Shown here in pieces: positions 17,279 through 24,522 of a DNA stretch of 64,000 nucleotides (positions are counted from its first letter, which is position 1; each line of letters begins with the position of its first letter). A model generated the notes under the pieces. It saw only the letters and a list, made by a program, of their open reading frames with translations, did no database searches and was not told the origin of the DNA. The stretch comes from an uncultured Bacteroidales bacterium (lineage in GTDB: Bacteria; Bacteroidota; Bacteroidia; Bacteroidales; UBA932), in NCBI GenBank assembly GCA_900545245.1, contig UQYV01000014.1, positions 6,833-70,832 on the forward strand, read 5' to 3'. A program made the translations under genes and the position numbers.

Positions 17279-18354
17279 TGTATGCCTCTTACGTAAACGA
17301 TCATCGACATTGTGAGAACGCGGCATTTCCTTGCGATGATTGATACCGCCTTCGGATAGGTCTGGCTAACATACAAGTTGGCGAAATGTGCAGCCGCTTC
17401 CTTTTTCTCTTTTGTAAGGAACGAGAAGTATGCATCCAGATTGTTGCAAATCGTTTTCTCGTCGGATGCGGAAACCTTCTCGACTTCCAAATAACGATAA
17501 ATGGCATCATTGATTGCCGATATGTCGTGAAGCGGATATCCGGCAAGTGTCTGGAGATGGTAATCAAGATGCATAAGCACCTCTTTCCCGGACAAAAGCC
17601 TTGCGGAGGACAGACTGGTCAAGAACGCTGATGCGGCCTTTACGCCAACAATACTTGAGATTGCTTTTTGAAATATTGGTCCCAGTTCATCCCGACCACT
17701 GATGATGTCGGAAACCCTCTTCCATCCGCGCCGGTCAGGATTCTTCATCAGGCCGGTATCGGCACCCTCCTTTGCATCCGGGTCACGGTCAAGCCAGATT
17801 GCGTTTTCTTCGATAAATGATAGTAGCCTCGGATCACATTTACAGCGACGAGCCCACAGCAGCCATTCCTGCACCGAGGGTCTGAAGTTGATGATGTTGA
17901 ATCGGGATACCAGAGCCGGGTCCAGGTCGGTAAGTTGATACTGGTTTCCCTCATTTACTGCGCTGATGATGCGGCTGCCTTCGGGTAGCCTGCGGCCTGC
18001 GAGTTTTCTGTTCAGAGCCAGATCCATTATGGTTTGCAGCACTTCTGGACATGCGCGATTGAGTTCGTCCAGAAAGAGAACTATTGGTTTTCCGTCCAAC
18101 GGGAACCAGTACGGGGGCATAAAGTCGGTCTTGCCTGTAACTTCGTTCTTGGTAGGGATTCCGATAAGGTCTCCGGGATCGCTCATCTGCCCAAGGAAAA
18201 GTGCGATGACCGGCATTCCTTTGGCCGAAAAGTATTCGGTGAGGATTTCCGATTTTCCGATTCCGTGATTACCCACGAGCATAATATTCTGCTCGTCCGA
18301 CATAATGTCCAGGAGTTTAACCAGCTCCGTGACGTTAGCGTTTACATTTGCCAT
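17275..18354 (-). CDS. MoxR-type AAA+ ATPase
   Basis: AAA+ ATPase of the MoxR class, thought to act as a chaperone or remodelling factor with VWA partners; 359 residues. Walker A is VGNHGIGKSE (about residues 27-36), Walker B IVLFLDELNRA (about 91-101), sensor 1 ISAVNEGNQYQ and the Arg finger region LDPALVSRFN. It heads a three-gene operon with the VWA protein and a small protein. The promoter (TATGTTTG, reverse, 18445-18452) lies beside an inverted repeat that recurs before the WYL regulator gene, suggesting control by that regulator. Confidence 0.9.
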   Translation of the reverse strand: MANVNANVTELVKLLDIMSDEQNIMLVGNHGIGKSEILTEYFSAKGMPVIALFLGQMSDPGDLIGIPTKNEVTGKTDFMPPYWFPLDGKPIVLFLDELNRACPEVLQTIMDLALNRKLAGRRLPEGSRIISAVNEGNQYQLTDLDPALVSRFNIINFRPSVQEWLLWARRCKCDPRLLSFIEENAIWLDRDPDAKEGADTGLMKNPDRRGWKRVSDIISGRDELGPIFQKAISSIVGVKAASAFLTSLSSARLLSGKEVLMHLDYHLQTLAGYPLHDISAINDAIYRYLEVEKVSASDEKTICNNLDAYFSFLTKEKKEAAAHFANLYVSQTYPKAVSIIARKCRVLTMSMIVYVRGIQ

Positions 18355-18444
18355 TAGTGGTTTCTTCTATTTGTTTAACTTTCTGTTCAATTTCGTATCT
18401 GAAAAATAGTTTCTCCACAGCATCATTGTTTTCATTTGTTTTTA

Positions 18445-18478
18445 CAAACATACGAACAGCCCCTGCCAATCTATGACA
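18445..18478. promoter_or_regulatory. Divergent promoter region with WYL-type operator, site 1
   Basis: On the reverse strand TATGTTTG (18452-18445) fits TAnnTTTG for the MoxR operon. Immediately upstream, 18464-18478 holds TGCCA-ATCTA-TGACA, an inverted repeat with one mismatch. The surrounding 40 bases (18463-18502) match 19546-19586 in front of the WYL gene. For the rightward gene the block ends in AAATTTG at 18496-18502, a possible -7 element. Confidence 0.6.
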
Positions 18479-18563
18479 AAGTCGCAAATATTATCAAATT
18501 TGCCTGAAAATCTTCTCTCTGCCACGCTTTGGCGTAGTGGGCCGTTATGTTTGCGGAAAATTG

Positions 18564-19514
18564 ATGAATATGAAAACAAATGAAATTTTGAATCGCCTCA
18601 GTAATCTTTATCACCAATACGATATTGTCGAGGATAAAGACCTGAAGTCAATCTCAAATGCCCTAATGCGGGATATGCCGAAATATGTTTTGAATGACGT
18701 GAGGTATAATTGGCTAAAACGTGGTTTGAACTATACCTTGTGCGCGAAAGCGAGAGGTTTTCTGAAACACCGTGAAAAAGTCGTTCGCTTCAATGAACCA
18801 ATTTCTGTTCTGTTGGATTATTATAATAACAAGAGAAGCAGGAAAGTGGTTTATGCTCGGATGCAATTGAAAAGAAGATTCGAGTATATGGATGGCTCTG
18901 AGCAAAAACAGATTATTCTATCTTTTCTTAACGGGTCAAAATGGGATGTATTCTGGGGTATGTCAAAAGCTTTATTTAGATGGGACAATAGTTTTATTGA
19001 ACCGATAAAACGGTATTGGGAAGTTGATGACGATGGAAAAAGAGCTGAGTTTTCCCATTATACTGTTCCACTGATAATGAAATATTTTCCAAAACATTAC
19101 ATTCTCAAATACTCACATAGAATCAGCGACTATATGTGCTTTTATGCACAATTATGTATAGTGCTTGGCAATGAAGACGACTTTGAGCTCAATTGGGATT
19201 CATTGCTGCCGGGAGAAGATGTTTATGTCAAAGTAAATCTGGGAATTCCCGTGGATATTGACGAAGTCGAAAAATCTATGTGGAAATATATCAAGGAAAT
19301 AGTCTCCACAAATTGCAGCGAAGAATATACTGAACCAATATTGTTGGATTATCGTTTAGGGAAATACATTTGGTCAATGGGAAAATTGGGAATGCACGAT
19401 GCTCTTTTCCGATTATACGAATTCTTGATTAAGGCCAAAACTCACATAGAAGCATATAATCTAAACGGACTTTGCAATGTAATAAAAACTGAATTGGAGA
19501 AAACCCAACAATAA
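18564..19514 (+). CDS. Hypothetical protein upstream of the WYL regulator
   Basis: An AT-rich gene for about 316 residues that I do not recognise. It is basic and rich in aromatic residues (for example NRLSNLYHQYDIVEDKDLKS and YFPKHYILKYSHRISDYMCF) and predicted mostly helical, with no signal peptide or membrane segment. Base composition is clearly more AT-rich than the flanking genome, as expected for transferred DNA. Two Met codons (18564, 18570) and an earlier one (18537) are possible starts. It is divergent from the MoxR operon and shares its regulatory block, so it may belong to the same module. Confidence 0.65.
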   Translation: MNMKTNEILNRLSNLYHQYDIVEDKDLKSISNALMRDMPKYVLNDVRYNWLKRGLNYTLCAKARGFLKHREKVVRFNEPISVLLDYYNNKRSRKVVYARMQLKRRFEYMDGSEQKQIILSFLNGSKWDVFWGMSKALFRWDNSFIEPIKRYWEVDDDGKRAEFSHYTVPLIMKYFPKHYILKYSHRISDYMCFYAQLCIVLGNEDDFELNWDSLLPGEDVYVKVNLGIPVDIDEVEKSMWKYIKEIVSTNCSEEYTEPILLDYRLGKYIWSMGKLGMHDALFRLYEFLIKAKTHIEAYNLNGLCNVIKTELEKTQQ

Positions 19515-19545
19515 TGATGTCCATCACAGAAGGTATCTGACATTT

Positions 19546-19586
19546 CTGCCAATCAATGGCAAAGTCAAAATATTTTCATAGTTTTG
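19546..19586 (+). promoter_or_regulatory. Promoter and operator (site 2) of the WYL regulator gene
   Basis: A perfect inverted repeat TGCCA-ATCAA-TGGCA (19547-19561) is followed by TAGTTTTG at 19579-19586, a match to TAnnTTTG. The -7 element ends only four bases before the ATG at 19591, so transcription probably begins at or very near the start codon (leaderless or nearly so). The layout suggests autoregulation. Confidence 0.6.
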
Positions 19587-19590
19587 TGCT

Positions 19591-20484
19591 ATGGCAAGAA
19601 TTTTTTCACGTTACATCTGGCTCATCAATGCTATTGAGTCACATCCGAACATCACCTTGGAGGAGCTGAACCGCAAGTGGATCAATTCCTGTGTGAATGA
19701 TACTCATGAACCGCTTTCGGAAAGGACATTCCACCGGCATCGCGTCGAGATTTGGAATGAATTCGGCATTAACATAGCGTGCCAGAAACCGACCAATTCC
19801 TATTATCTGGGCGAACCGGACGAGTCCAAACTCACAGAAGTAAAACGCTGGCTCCTTAAGACGATATCCGAGGAGAATGTAGTGATGGAAGGGGAGTCCC
19901 TCGGTGACAGACTCCAATTGGAGGAGATTCCGGAAGGAGGGGTGCACCTTCAGACTATCATTTCGGCGATGAAGGAAAAGAAGGAACTTGAGATGACCTA
20001 CAAGTCCTACTGGTCAGAGCAGTACACCACGTCCTTAGAGCCATTCTTCCTGAAGGCATTTGAGAGACGCTGGTATATCATCGGTATTTCCGGACGGCAC
20101 TTGGGAGAGCTGCGCACCTATGCTTTGGACAGAATTGTGGACCTGAAGATTACCGGCAAGGATTTCATTTATCCGAAGGATTATGATGCCAAGGCATTCT
20201 ACACTAATTTCTTCGGGATATTTCACACCGGCGGTAAGCCTGAAAAGGTCGTATTGAAAGCTTCTGAGAACCAGCAGAACTTCCTTCGCTCCTTGCCTCT
20301 GCATCACTCGCAGCGAGAAATTGAGTCCGGAGAGGACTATGCCGTGTTTGAGTATTATATCGTCCCCACCTACGACTTCGAGCAGGAACTTCTCTCTTGC
20401 GCGAATACAATAGAGGTCCTGAAACCTCAATGGTTGAGGGAGGAGATGAAGAATAAGATAAAGATGATGCTGGAAAAATATTGA
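19591..20484 (+). CDS. WYL domain transcriptional regulator
   Basis: Ligand-responsive DNA-binding regulator, 297 residues. The first 75 residues form a winged-helix-like region (ITLEELNRKWINSC, LSERTFHRHRVEIWNEFGI). The WYL domain lies at about 125-195 with the aromatic core FERRWYIIGISGRH and the LRTYALDRIVDLKIT strand, followed by a C-terminal WCX-like extension. WYL regulators often control defence or DNA-damage modules. An inverted repeat just before the gene also occurs in the MoxR promoter region, so it probably represses itself and its neighbours. Confidence 0.88.
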   Translation: MARIFSRYIWLINAIESHPNITLEELNRKWINSCVNDTHEPLSERTFHRHRVEIWNEFGINIACQKPTNSYYLGEPDESKLTEVKRWLLKTISEENVVMEGESLGDRLQLEEIPEGGVHLQTIISAMKEKKELEMTYKSYWSEQYTTSLEPFFLKAFERRWYIIGISGRHLGELRTYALDRIVDLKITGKDFIYPKDYDAKAFYTNFFGIFHTGGKPEKVVLKASENQQNFLRSLPLHHSQREIESGEDYAVFEYYIVPTYDFEQELLSCANTIEVLKPQWLREEMKNKIKMMLEKY

Positions 20485-20495
20485 AATTTAATATT

Positions 20496-21290
20496 ATGAT
20501 AGATCTTATTTCAGAATATAATAACGCTAGGTTTATTTCTGAAGAATCGTTAAACAAACCATTCTCAGATAAAATTCAAGCAATTCTTAATAGAGGGTGG
20601 GCAATCTCAACTGATATTGAAACTGGAATGGGCCATAATGGAGTAATCATTACTGGGTTGAATCCATCTTATGATAATATTTCTGGAACCGTGAAATACA
20701 ATTATTCATCAGCAATATCTAATCTCGAAACATGTGATAAGACAAAGGGATGGCATACCAAACTACAGTATTGGATAAGAGCAAAGCAAGTGTTTGGGGC
20801 CCCTGGTGAACTGATTTCAAATATTGGATTTATAGATTTATTCCCTATTCGATGTACATCTCAGGCTGATTTTATGATATTCGATTCTGAAGATTCACAA
20901 GGCCTTTTAAAGAGTCATCTTCTTAAAGTAACTCAACAGGCGATAGAAGAGTTACATCCAAAGGTTATAATACACGCAAATAAGACATCCGGGTTCTATT
21001 GGGGAACAGTTCAAATTAATCCTTGGATGGGATATGTTTCTGAAAGCGTTTTGGATTCAAAATACGATATTCCAGATGGTATCCGCAAATTATGGAGTCC
21101 CGAGATTGATATACGGATAATAACTGGTATTAATAATACGAAAAATAGTATTTGGCAATCGCCATCTCAGTTAGTAGGCTCGAATACCTATCTCGTAATA
21201 TACAAGCAGTTAGGTTTTAAATATATCAAAGACCCGTTGAAAGATCGCAAAGTATTTAAAGATTTATTTGAGCAATTAGGAATAAAATAA
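20496..21290 (+). CDS. Uracil-DNA glycosylase-like fold protein (tentative)
   Basis: AT-rich gene for 264 residues. The pattern GVIITGLNPSYDN at about 50-62, GFIDLFPIRCTSQ in the middle and KVIIHANKTSGFYWG later resembles the uracil-DNA glycosylase superfamily, where a GxxP-type loop, a strand ending in NLFP-like residues and a late strand-loop build the active site. The match is by eye only; the catalytic residues are not certain. A TTG at 20481 would overlap the WYL stop, while the ATG at 20496 gives a more usual start. It is tightly linked to the WYL gene. Confidence 0.4.
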   Translation: MIDLISEYNNARFISEESLNKPFSDKIQAILNRGWAISTDIETGMGHNGVIITGLNPSYDNISGTVKYNYSSAISNLETCDKTKGWHTKLQYWIRAKQVFGAPGELISNIGFIDLFPIRCTSQADFMIFDSEDSQGLLKSHLLKVTQQAIEELHPKVIIHANKTSGFYWGTVQINPWMGYVSESVLDSKYDIPDGIRKLWSPEIDIRIITGINNTKNSIWQSPSQLVGSNTYLVIYKQLGFKYIKDPLKDRKVFKDLFEQLGIK

Positions 21291-21431
21291 TGTTGGAAAC
21301 TCAATGGAAAAAGTCTTATGTTTGCGTATATTTTATCGTTGGAAAATAATAACGTCTAAAAATTATTTTCCGTGTCTACTTCTCGCGTCTGGTGCAATCT
21401 GGTACACAAGGTAAGGTTACGATATGTGCTT

Positions 21432-21530
21432 TACCGCACTTTGTAATACAATTAAATCAGATTTATCGCACTTCGTAATCCGAAAAACGACGGAATACCG
21501 CACTTCACTCAAAAAGAATTGCTATCTTTG
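21432..21530 (+). promoter_or_regulatory. Three-copy operator-like array and promoter
   Basis: TAYCGCACTT occurs at 21432, 21464 and 21496, exactly 32 bases apart, the first two followed by TGTAAT or CGTAAT. A -7 element TATCTTTG lies at 21523-21530. The promoter now leads into a DUF4143 ATPase gene that has lost its 5' part. The exact three-turn spacing suggests cooperative repressor sites. Confidence 0.55.
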
Positions 21531-21547
21531 CCGCAGTTAAGACGCTT

Positions 21548-22324
21548 TTGCCGTGGACTAAAGACCTCTCTACCAAAAACCAGGCATTCATCAAGGTCGC
21601 ATTCGATGAATATCTGCGCAAGGGCGGTTTCCCGGAGACATTCAATCTCAAGAATCAACGGGGGTACGTTACCTCCTTGATGGATGCCATTATCAAGAAA
21701 GACATCGCCAAACGCTTCAAAATCCGCTATGTGGATGCACTTCGGAAGATGGCCAATTACCTGGTGGACAATTTCTGCCAGGGGGTCGTATATACCACGC
21801 TGGCAGATTTGTTTGGATTCGGTTCTGACCATACCGCCGAGAATTACTATTCCTATCTGAAGCAGGCTTTCCTGCTCCAGGGAATCAACAAGTTCTCATT
21901 CAAAAGCGCTGAAAGGATAAGGGGCGAAAAGGCGTACATCGTCTATGTGGCCTTCCAGTCCGACCGCGAGAGTACGCTTACAACGGAGAATCTGGGCTAC
22001 CGTATGGAAAACATCGTGTATATCGAGTTGCTGCATCGCTACAAGAAAGAGAACGTGGACGTATTCTACTACAAGGATGGTTATGAGATAGATTTCGTGG
22101 TGGTGGACAAAACCAAGATTCTGGAGCTTATCCAAGTCACCTACAAGATGGATACGGCAAAGACTAGAAACCATGAATTGGGCGGCCTGGCTAAAGGCTA
22201 CGCGGGGTTCAAATGCGACAAACTCACACTGATATCCCTGAACGAACGAGGTGAAGAAGAGTATGGAGGAGCTAAAATAAAGAAGGTTACTGTAGTTGAC
22301 TGGCTTCTGGGGAACGTTCTGTAG
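21548..22324 (+). pseudogene. Truncated AAA_14/DUF4143 ATPase (3' part only)
   Basis: The reading frame (258 residues) matches the C-terminal DUF4143 region of the large family of AAA_14-DUF4143 ATPases of Bacteroidota. Typical segments are YLRKGGFPETFNLK, MDAIIKKDIAKRFKI, ENLGYRMENIVYIELLHRY and YYKDGYEIDFVVVD (a restriction-endonuclease-like PD-ExK-type core). The usual N-terminal P-loop ATPase domain of about 150-200 residues is missing: the frame begins abruptly 17 bases after a promoter. The gene is therefore probably dead, formed by deletion. Its stop abuts a transposase fragment. Confidence 0.8.
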
Positions 22325-22606
22325 AATTGTCTCGATTCTTCCGTGCCCCAACTCCGGACCGTCCGTGTAGGAATGCAGCGGCGTTTTCTTTCTGAGTCCG
22401 TCCTCCACCCCGTAGAACAGCTCCCGCTGGTGAGCCATGAGTTCTATCAGGAAGCCCCCTCCCTTCTTTCTGATGCAGTCGATGATGTCTTTCTGCGTCG
22501 ACATGGCGTCGGCAGTGAGTATCTTTCCAGTCATGTCCAGCTTGCCGACAAGGAGAGGCACGGCCTTTATCTCGTTGCCCTTTTTCCTGACCGGCTCCCG
22601 TTTCAA
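22325..22606 (-). pseudogene. ISAs1-type (IS4-like) transposase fragment
   Basis: The reverse strand encodes about 94 residues that match the middle of a DDE transposase: KKGNEIKAVPLLVGKLDMTG, ILTADAMSTQKDIIDCI, GGFLIELMAHQRELF and ELGHGRIET. The Asp in TADAM is one of the DDE acids. Both ends of the transposase and any terminal repeats are missing. It shows that an insertion sequence once took part in shaping the island. Confidence 0.75.
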
Positions 22607-22643
22607 GGAAAATTCGTAAATTTGTAAATCTAATCAACAGTCA

Positions 22644-23222
22644 ATGCAGAAGCTTGTATTTATAGATGCCTGTGTGCGCCAGAGCGATTCGCGCACCCTC
22701 CGCATCGCGGAACCCATTGTGTCAGCTTTGTCCAAGCGCTATAAGGTTACCCGGTACGACCTTCCGGATATGGACATTGTTCCGCTGAACCCCGGTCTCT
22801 TTGAGGAACGCGGCGTGGGTGAGATTCCCGGATGGGCGATGGAAGCGGCGCAATCTATTGCCGCAGCGGATCGTATCGTCATTGCCGCCCCGTTCTGGGA
22901 TATGAGTTTCCCGGCTGTGTTGAAGTGTTTCTTTGAGCAGACTTCGCTCTTTGATGTCACTTTTACCGACACGGGAAAAACCTGCCAGGGCCTCTGTAAA
23001 GCACCGAAGGTGCTCTACATTACCACTCGGGGTATGGATATCTCCACCTGCGACCCTCGCGAACAGGCTACGCCATACCTGAAAGCCCTCGGCAGCCTCT
23101 GGAACCTTGGGGAGCTCACCACCATAGCCGCCCAGAATATGGACTACAGCTCCGATGTGGAAATTGAGTCCAAGATTACCGCTTGTATAGAAGATGGCTT
23201 GGAACTTGTGAAGAAGTGGTAG
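22644..23222 (+). CDS. Flavodoxin-fold NAD(P)H oxidoreductase (azoreductase-like)
   Basis: A 192-residue soluble FMN-dependent oxidoreductase of the NAD(P)H dehydrogenase/azoreductase type. It starts with KLVFIDACVRQSDSRTLRIA, where the phosphate-binding loop of the flavodoxin fold is expected, and has ADRIVIAAPFWDMSFPAVLK (about 72-91) and VLYITTRGMD, both typical. A TAAATTTG -7 element lies at 22617-22624, right after the transposase fragment. It is one of the few seemingly intact genes in the right half of the island. Substrate not predictable. Confidence 0.8.
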   Translation: MQKLVFIDACVRQSDSRTLRIAEPIVSALSKRYKVTRYDLPDMDIVPLNPGLFEERGVGEIPGWAMEAAQSIAAADRIVIAAPFWDMSFPAVLKCFFEQTSLFDVTFTDTGKTCQGLCKAPKVLYITTRGMDISTCDPREQATPYLKALGSLWNLGELTTIAAQNMDYSSDVEIESKITACIEDGLELVKKW

Positions 23223-23589
23223 GGGTGTAAGGCCTTTCTATGCCCAGTTCAATGGCCTTGGCCTTCAACTCCTCGGCAATTCTGGCCATCCATAAGACTC
23301 AACTTATCGAATCCTATTTCTTTTCACTACCTTATTTTACACTTTCATATTGCTGATATTTAATAATTTACAAGCAAATGTTAAAACGTAAGACGCACAG
23401 AAAATTACGTTAACAGAATAGATCCGCAATTCAATCTGAAAGAGGTTGCGTCGAAATTCTGTATGTTATTTGAATAGTATTTTCATCCAAATCGATAATT
23501 TGGGGTGGAAAAACCGGAGCATATTGTTACAGTATGGCATCTTATTGCCTAGCCTCGGTAGCTAGAATTCCATTTTTCCATCATCTTCT
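23223..23589. other. Gene-poor stretch with a coding remnant
   Basis: No intact gene. At about 23223-23289 the reverse strand encodes MARIAEELKAKAIELGIERP, which looks like the end or start of a protein but is not recognised. The rest is AT-rich, with a small hairpin CCAAAT-CGATA-ATTTGG near 23489. Probably decayed island DNA. Confidence 0.4.
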
Positions 23590-23871
23590 TTCATTTTCAA
23601 AAAGGAGGGATGGTCATTCGCTTATATGGGAACTGACCACGATGTGGAAGGAGTGACTGTAAGTCTTTCTATCACAAACGTAGTCAAGTTCGAAAAAACC
23701 GAGGAGGAAACGCTGAGGTCCTTCAAGAAAGAGCGTCACGCCCGTGAGATGTGGTCTCACAAGATGGATGCCTTTAATCGGGTAAGTCCTTGTGCAACAA
23801 TGGAAGAGCGCGTCTACTTCAATGCGGAATTGGCGGACGAATACTATGAGGAGGGACCCAAGAAGGGTTAA
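23590..23871 (+). pseudogene. C-terminal fragment of a VWA domain protein
   Basis: In frame from about 23590 the sequence reads FKKEGWSFAYMGTDHDVEGV, then SLSITNVVKFEKTEEET and REMWSHKMDAF. This resembles the end of VWA proteins of the tellurium-resistance/stress type, where the strand ending in YxGxDHDV is followed by a helix and a basic tail. The MIDAS-bearing N-terminal part is absent, so it is a truncated remnant. The only ATG start (23626) would give 81 residues. A reverse-strand coding tail at 23872-23960 (HLDTMSMVFIWEYFDEMTRK) is unidentified. Confidence 0.6.
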
Positions 23872-23955
23872 TACTTCCTGGTCATCTCGTCGAAGTACTC
23901 CCAGATGAACACCATAGACATGGTGTCCAGATGTTTATGCGGGTTATCTACCTTC

Positions 23956-24014
23956 CCGTCCGGCACTTTCCGGCTGCGTATCGATAACATTATTGTCGAG
24001 AAGTGAGCTCTGGG
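23956..24014 (+). repeat. 59-bp direct repeat, right copy (putative attR)
   Basis: Second copy of the greA 3'-end repeat (58/59 identical to 14808-14866), with the same stop codon and eight bases beyond. No greA sequence precedes it, so it is the displaced original end of the target gene or the far attachment site. It marks the right boundary of the island. Confidence 0.8.
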
Positions 24015-24053
24015 TTGCTCAAAAGTTGCGAGGAAAATTTTTTTTCAAATTGT

Positions 24054-24088
24054 TTTGGATTTTACCGGGGGGGGGGGAACTATCTTTG
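24054..24088 (+). promoter_or_regulatory. Promoter with an 11-G tract between -33 and -7 elements
   Basis: TTTG at 24054-24057 (-33 type), a run of eleven G at 24067-24077, and TATCTTTG at 24081-24088 (-7 type). The gap between the two elements is 23 bases, a little longer than usual; loss of two to four G would bring it to the normal 19-21. Slippage in the tract would switch transcription of the downstream gene pair. Confidence 0.6.
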
Positions 24089-24108
24089 TGGAAAATTTCA
24101 AGCGAAGT

Positions 24109-24519
24109 ATGAAAAAGTTTATTTTTGCACTATCTTGTGCGGCAATGATGCTTGTCTGCGGCTGCAGCAAGGAAAGCCATGGCGATCAGAATCATGTTAC
24201 TTGCCCGGTTGAATCGGATTGGTCTGGACTTGTCAAGGCGCATCCGTTATTCGTGGGATTTCCCGAGTTTACGGGACGGATTCAAAATCCTTTGTATAGT
24301 GATTTAGGTGACGGGGAGGAGACAATTGTGTTCATCGTCTATAATTGTAAAGAGGATGTCGCGACTGATTATTGCAAGAGACTTGCATCTTTCGGGTTCA
24401 CAAAGGATGATTCCTGGAAATATACAAAGGTCGCTGATGGAATCACCTATATTTTCACCGGTACTTATTCGTCAGGCAATTTTGGACTTAATTTTTACGT
24501 AAAATCAGCGTCAAAATAA
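24109..24519 (+). CDS. Small lipoprotein, unknown function
   Basis: A 136-residue lipoprotein: signal MKKFIFALSCAAMMLVCGC with the lipidated Cys at about 19. The mature part (HPLFVGFPEFTGRIQNPLYS, TIVFIVYNCKEDVATDYCKR, YIFTGTYSSGNFGLNFYVK) looks like a small alpha/beta fold and is not recognised. It sits behind the G-tract promoter, and the next gene begins three bases after its stop, so they are cotranscribed. Surface or periplasmic-face location is inferred. The start is chosen for the signal peptide; the frame is open to 24055. Confidence 0.75.
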   Translation: MKKFIFALSCAAMMLVCGCSKESHGDQNHVTCPVESDWSGLVKAHPLFVGFPEFTGRIQNPLYSDLGDGEETIVFIVYNCKEDVATDYCKRLASFGFTKDDSWKYTKVADGITYIFTGTYSSGNFGLNFYVKSASK

Positions 24520-24522
24520 CTC

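Noticed and set aside
21432..21510. Three evenly spaced repeats considered as a CRISPR array
   Set aside because: The repeat is only about 10-16 bases, there are no cas genes nearby, and the array abuts a promoter, so operator sites fit better.
14867..24014. Integrase or relaxase gene for the island
   Set aside because: Read through on both strands and no tyrosine or serine recombinase motif was recognised; only a transposase fragment is present.
24067..24077. G11 tract considered as a pure sequencing artefact
   Set aside because: It lies exactly between two promoter elements upstream of a real gene, which favours biology, although the exact length may be misread.
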